The position numbers and the translations under genes are program-made. Below the pieces are notes generated by a model. That model did no database searches. It was not told the origin of the DNA and worked only from the letters and a program-made list of their open reading frames with translations. From Bacillota bacterium (GTDB lineage Bacteria > Bacillota > Clostridia > Peptostreptococcales > Anaerovoracaceae), in contig JAFPZZ010000002.1 of the NCBI GenBank assembly GCA_017417045.1, forward strand, positions 124,001 through 188,000: 64,000 bases of DNA. Direction: 5' to 3'. Shown here one piece after another: positions 62,628-64,000 of this stretch (position 1 is its first letter; each line of letters opens with the position of its first letter).

Positions 62628-64000
62628 ATGCTCGAACATGTAAGCATCAAAAATTTCGCCGTGGTCAAAAGCGCGAGCGTTGATCTGGGTCCCGGGCTAA
62701 ACATTTTCACGGGTGAGACGGGCGCCGGAAAATCGGTGATCATAGAAGCCGTGAGCATGGGCCTCGGCAGTCGCGCGGACAGCGACTACATAAGGACGGG
62801 CGAGGACAAGGCCGAGATCACCCTCGTGTTCTCTGACGTGCCTTCAGAGGTCACTGACGCCCTCTCAGAGCTGGGAATAGAGCCCGATGAGGTACTTATA
62901 CTCAAACGCGAGATAAGCTCCGGAAAGAGCCTCTGCAGGGCAAACGGGAGCATAGTCCCCCTCTCGCAGATGAGCAGGATATGCAGGAGCCTTGCCGATA
63001 TACACGGACAGTACGACCACCAGTACCTGCTGAACAAGGACAGGCACATGGGCGTATTGGACGCCTTCGCGGGAAGCTCCATAGCAGCAGCCCTCGAGGA
63101 GACGGAAAAACACTACGGAGAATACGTGAGGGCCTCATCCGAGTTGATGGAGCTCAGACGCGGCATGAGCGACGCCCGCAGGCAGAAGGAACTGTACGCC
63201 TACGAGCTGAGCGAGATAGAAGCCGCTTCGGTAGCGCCGGGCGAGGACAGCTCGCTGGAGGAGCGCATAGAGCTCATGCAAAACAGCGCTTCGATCTATG
63301 AAGACCTTTCCTCGGCATACGAGCTCATTTACTCCGGGGACGGCGACGCGCTCAGCGCACTTGGCAGCGCCCTTTCGCGCCTTGAGGACGCCGGAAGGTT
63401 TTCAAAGGACATACGAACGGCCGCGGACACCCTCTCGGAGGCTTATTACTCCGTGGACGACCTCAGAAGCAGCCTGCGCCATCTGCGAGACTCCGTTAAT
63501 TACTCGCAGGAGGAGCTCGACGAGTCCATAGAAAGGCTCGAGCTCATAAACGGGCTCAAGAGAAAATTCGGCGGAAGCATAGAGTCGATGTACGAATACG
63601 CGGATAAGGCCAGAGAACAGCTCGCGGTCATCGAGAACGCGGATGAGCGCATAGCTGCTCTGGAAGCGGAGATATCGGCCGCGCGCAGGGCCTACGACGA
63701 GGCCGCCGACGAGCTGAGCTCGAAGAGAAAGAGCGCGGCCATAAAGCTGCAGGAGCTCGTCACCAAGGAGCTGAAGGACCTTAGTTTCGAGCAGGCCGAC
63801 CTTCTCGTGAGCTTTGAGGAGGGTCCCGTTACGGCCAAGGGCAAGGACAGCATCGAGTTCCTCATCTCCCCCAACCGCGGAGAAGCTCCGAGGCCTCTCG
63901 CCAAGATAGCCAGCGGCGGAGAGCTCTCCCGCATCATGCTCGCCTTAAAGCGCATAATAGGCGACACGGACGGCATACCCACTATGATATTCGACGAGAT
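62628..64000 (+). CDS. recN: DNA repair protein RecN (3' end outside window)
   Basis: About 457 residues are visible, roughly four fifths of a normal RecN. Walker A GETGAGKSVIIEAV is near the start; a coiled-coil region fills the middle; ASGGELSRIMLALK (signature) and TMIFDEI (Walker B) lie at the end of the window. RecN is an SMC-like protein that gathers DNA ends at double-strand breaks. It starts 8 bp after argR with a weak ribosome-binding site. The frame is open to the window edge, so truncation is due to the window, not mutation. Confidence 0.95.
   Translation, partial: MLEHVSIKNFAVVKSASVDLGPGLNIFTGETGAGKSVIIEAVSMGLGSRADSDYIRTGEDKAEITLVFSDVPSEVTDALSELGIEPDEVLILKREISSGKSLCRANGSIVPLSQMSRICRSLADIHGQYDHQYLLNKDRHMGVLDAFAGSSIAAALEETEKHYGEYVRASSELMELRRGMSDARRQKELYAYELSEIEAASVAPGEDSSLEERIELMQNSASIYEDLSSAYELIYSGDGDALSALGSALSRLEDAGRFSKDIRTAADTLSEAYYSVDDLRSSLRHLRDSVNYSQEELDESIERLELINGLKRKFGGSIESMYEYADKAREQLAVIENADERIAALEAEISAARRAYDEAADELSSKRKSAAIKLQELVTKELKDLSFEQADLLVSFEEGPVTAKGKDSIEFLISPNRGEAPRPLAKIASGGELSRIMLALKRIIGDTDGIPTMIFDE

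Overview
The window is a dense, GC-rich stretch of bacterial chromosome made almost entirely of housekeeping genes. Gene families and gene order point to a Gram-positive Clostridia-type Firmicute. The supporting signs are alaS-ireB-ruvX, coaD-tmcAL-ackA-rpmF, rpmB-asp23-recG, ruvCAB-queA-tgt, the paired TIGR03960/DUF2344 radical-SAM genes beside rplU-rpmA-obgE, SpoIID and SpoIIIE/FtsK proteins, an ArgR-RecN pair and a YneA-like SOS gene. The genus cannot be fixed from the sequence. Ile codon ATA and Arg codon AGG are strikingly frequent for such GC-rich DNA. I found no tRNA, rRNA, insertion sequence, prophage or CRISPR array.

Layout. Positions 1-11950 (+ strand): a translationally coupled mutS-mutL-miaA-tyrosine recombinase-MATE transporter run, then a PLP enzyme (methionine gamma-lyase family). 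Next come a LexA-controlled YneA-like LysM protein, a SIMPL protein, a SprT-like metalloprotease and a pyridoxamine-oxidase-fold protein. Positions 11951-12893 hold no recognisable gene but many hairpins and palindromes. Positions 12894-61895 are all on the - strand: LysR regulator, two lipoproteins (RsiV/DUF3298-like and PstS-like), asnB, ruvX-ireB-alaS, DUF896-comEA-yibE/F, radical-SAM pair, obgE-rpmA-rplU, recA-cinA-pgsA-rimO-ftsK, coaE-polA, a structured RNA that looks like 6S RNA, yebC, rpmF-ackA-tmcAL, a coiled-coil protein-coaD-rsmD, folD-fchA-recG-asp23, rpmB, an iron-sulfur aldo/keto reductase, and a long run from M42 peptidase up to ruvC. Positions 62100-64000 (+ strand) hold argR and a recN gene cut by the window edge.

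Functional themes. DNA repair is over-represented: mutSL, recA, polA, recG, ruvABC, recN and an SOS division inhibitor. Two LexA-type regulatory regions are visible, at the yneA-like gene and at recA, but lexA itself is not in the window. Translation and tRNA modification form the second theme: miaA, rimO, tgt, queA, tmcAL, an RlmD/TrmA-type methylase, rsmD, alaS, L21, L27, L28 and L32. One-carbon and acetate metabolism (folD-fchA, ackA) fit an anaerobic fermenter.

Most worth a second look: the probable 6S RNA upstream of polA; three evenly spaced LexA boxes at the yneA-like promoter; L27 without the usual Firmicute N-terminal extension, together with absence of the Prp protease gene; L21 with a C-terminal helical extension; promoters embedded in terminators, one apparently giving a leaderless asp23 mRNA; an O-acetylation (MBOAT + SGNH) pair inserted between queA and tgt; and the 0.9-kb hairpin-rich gap.
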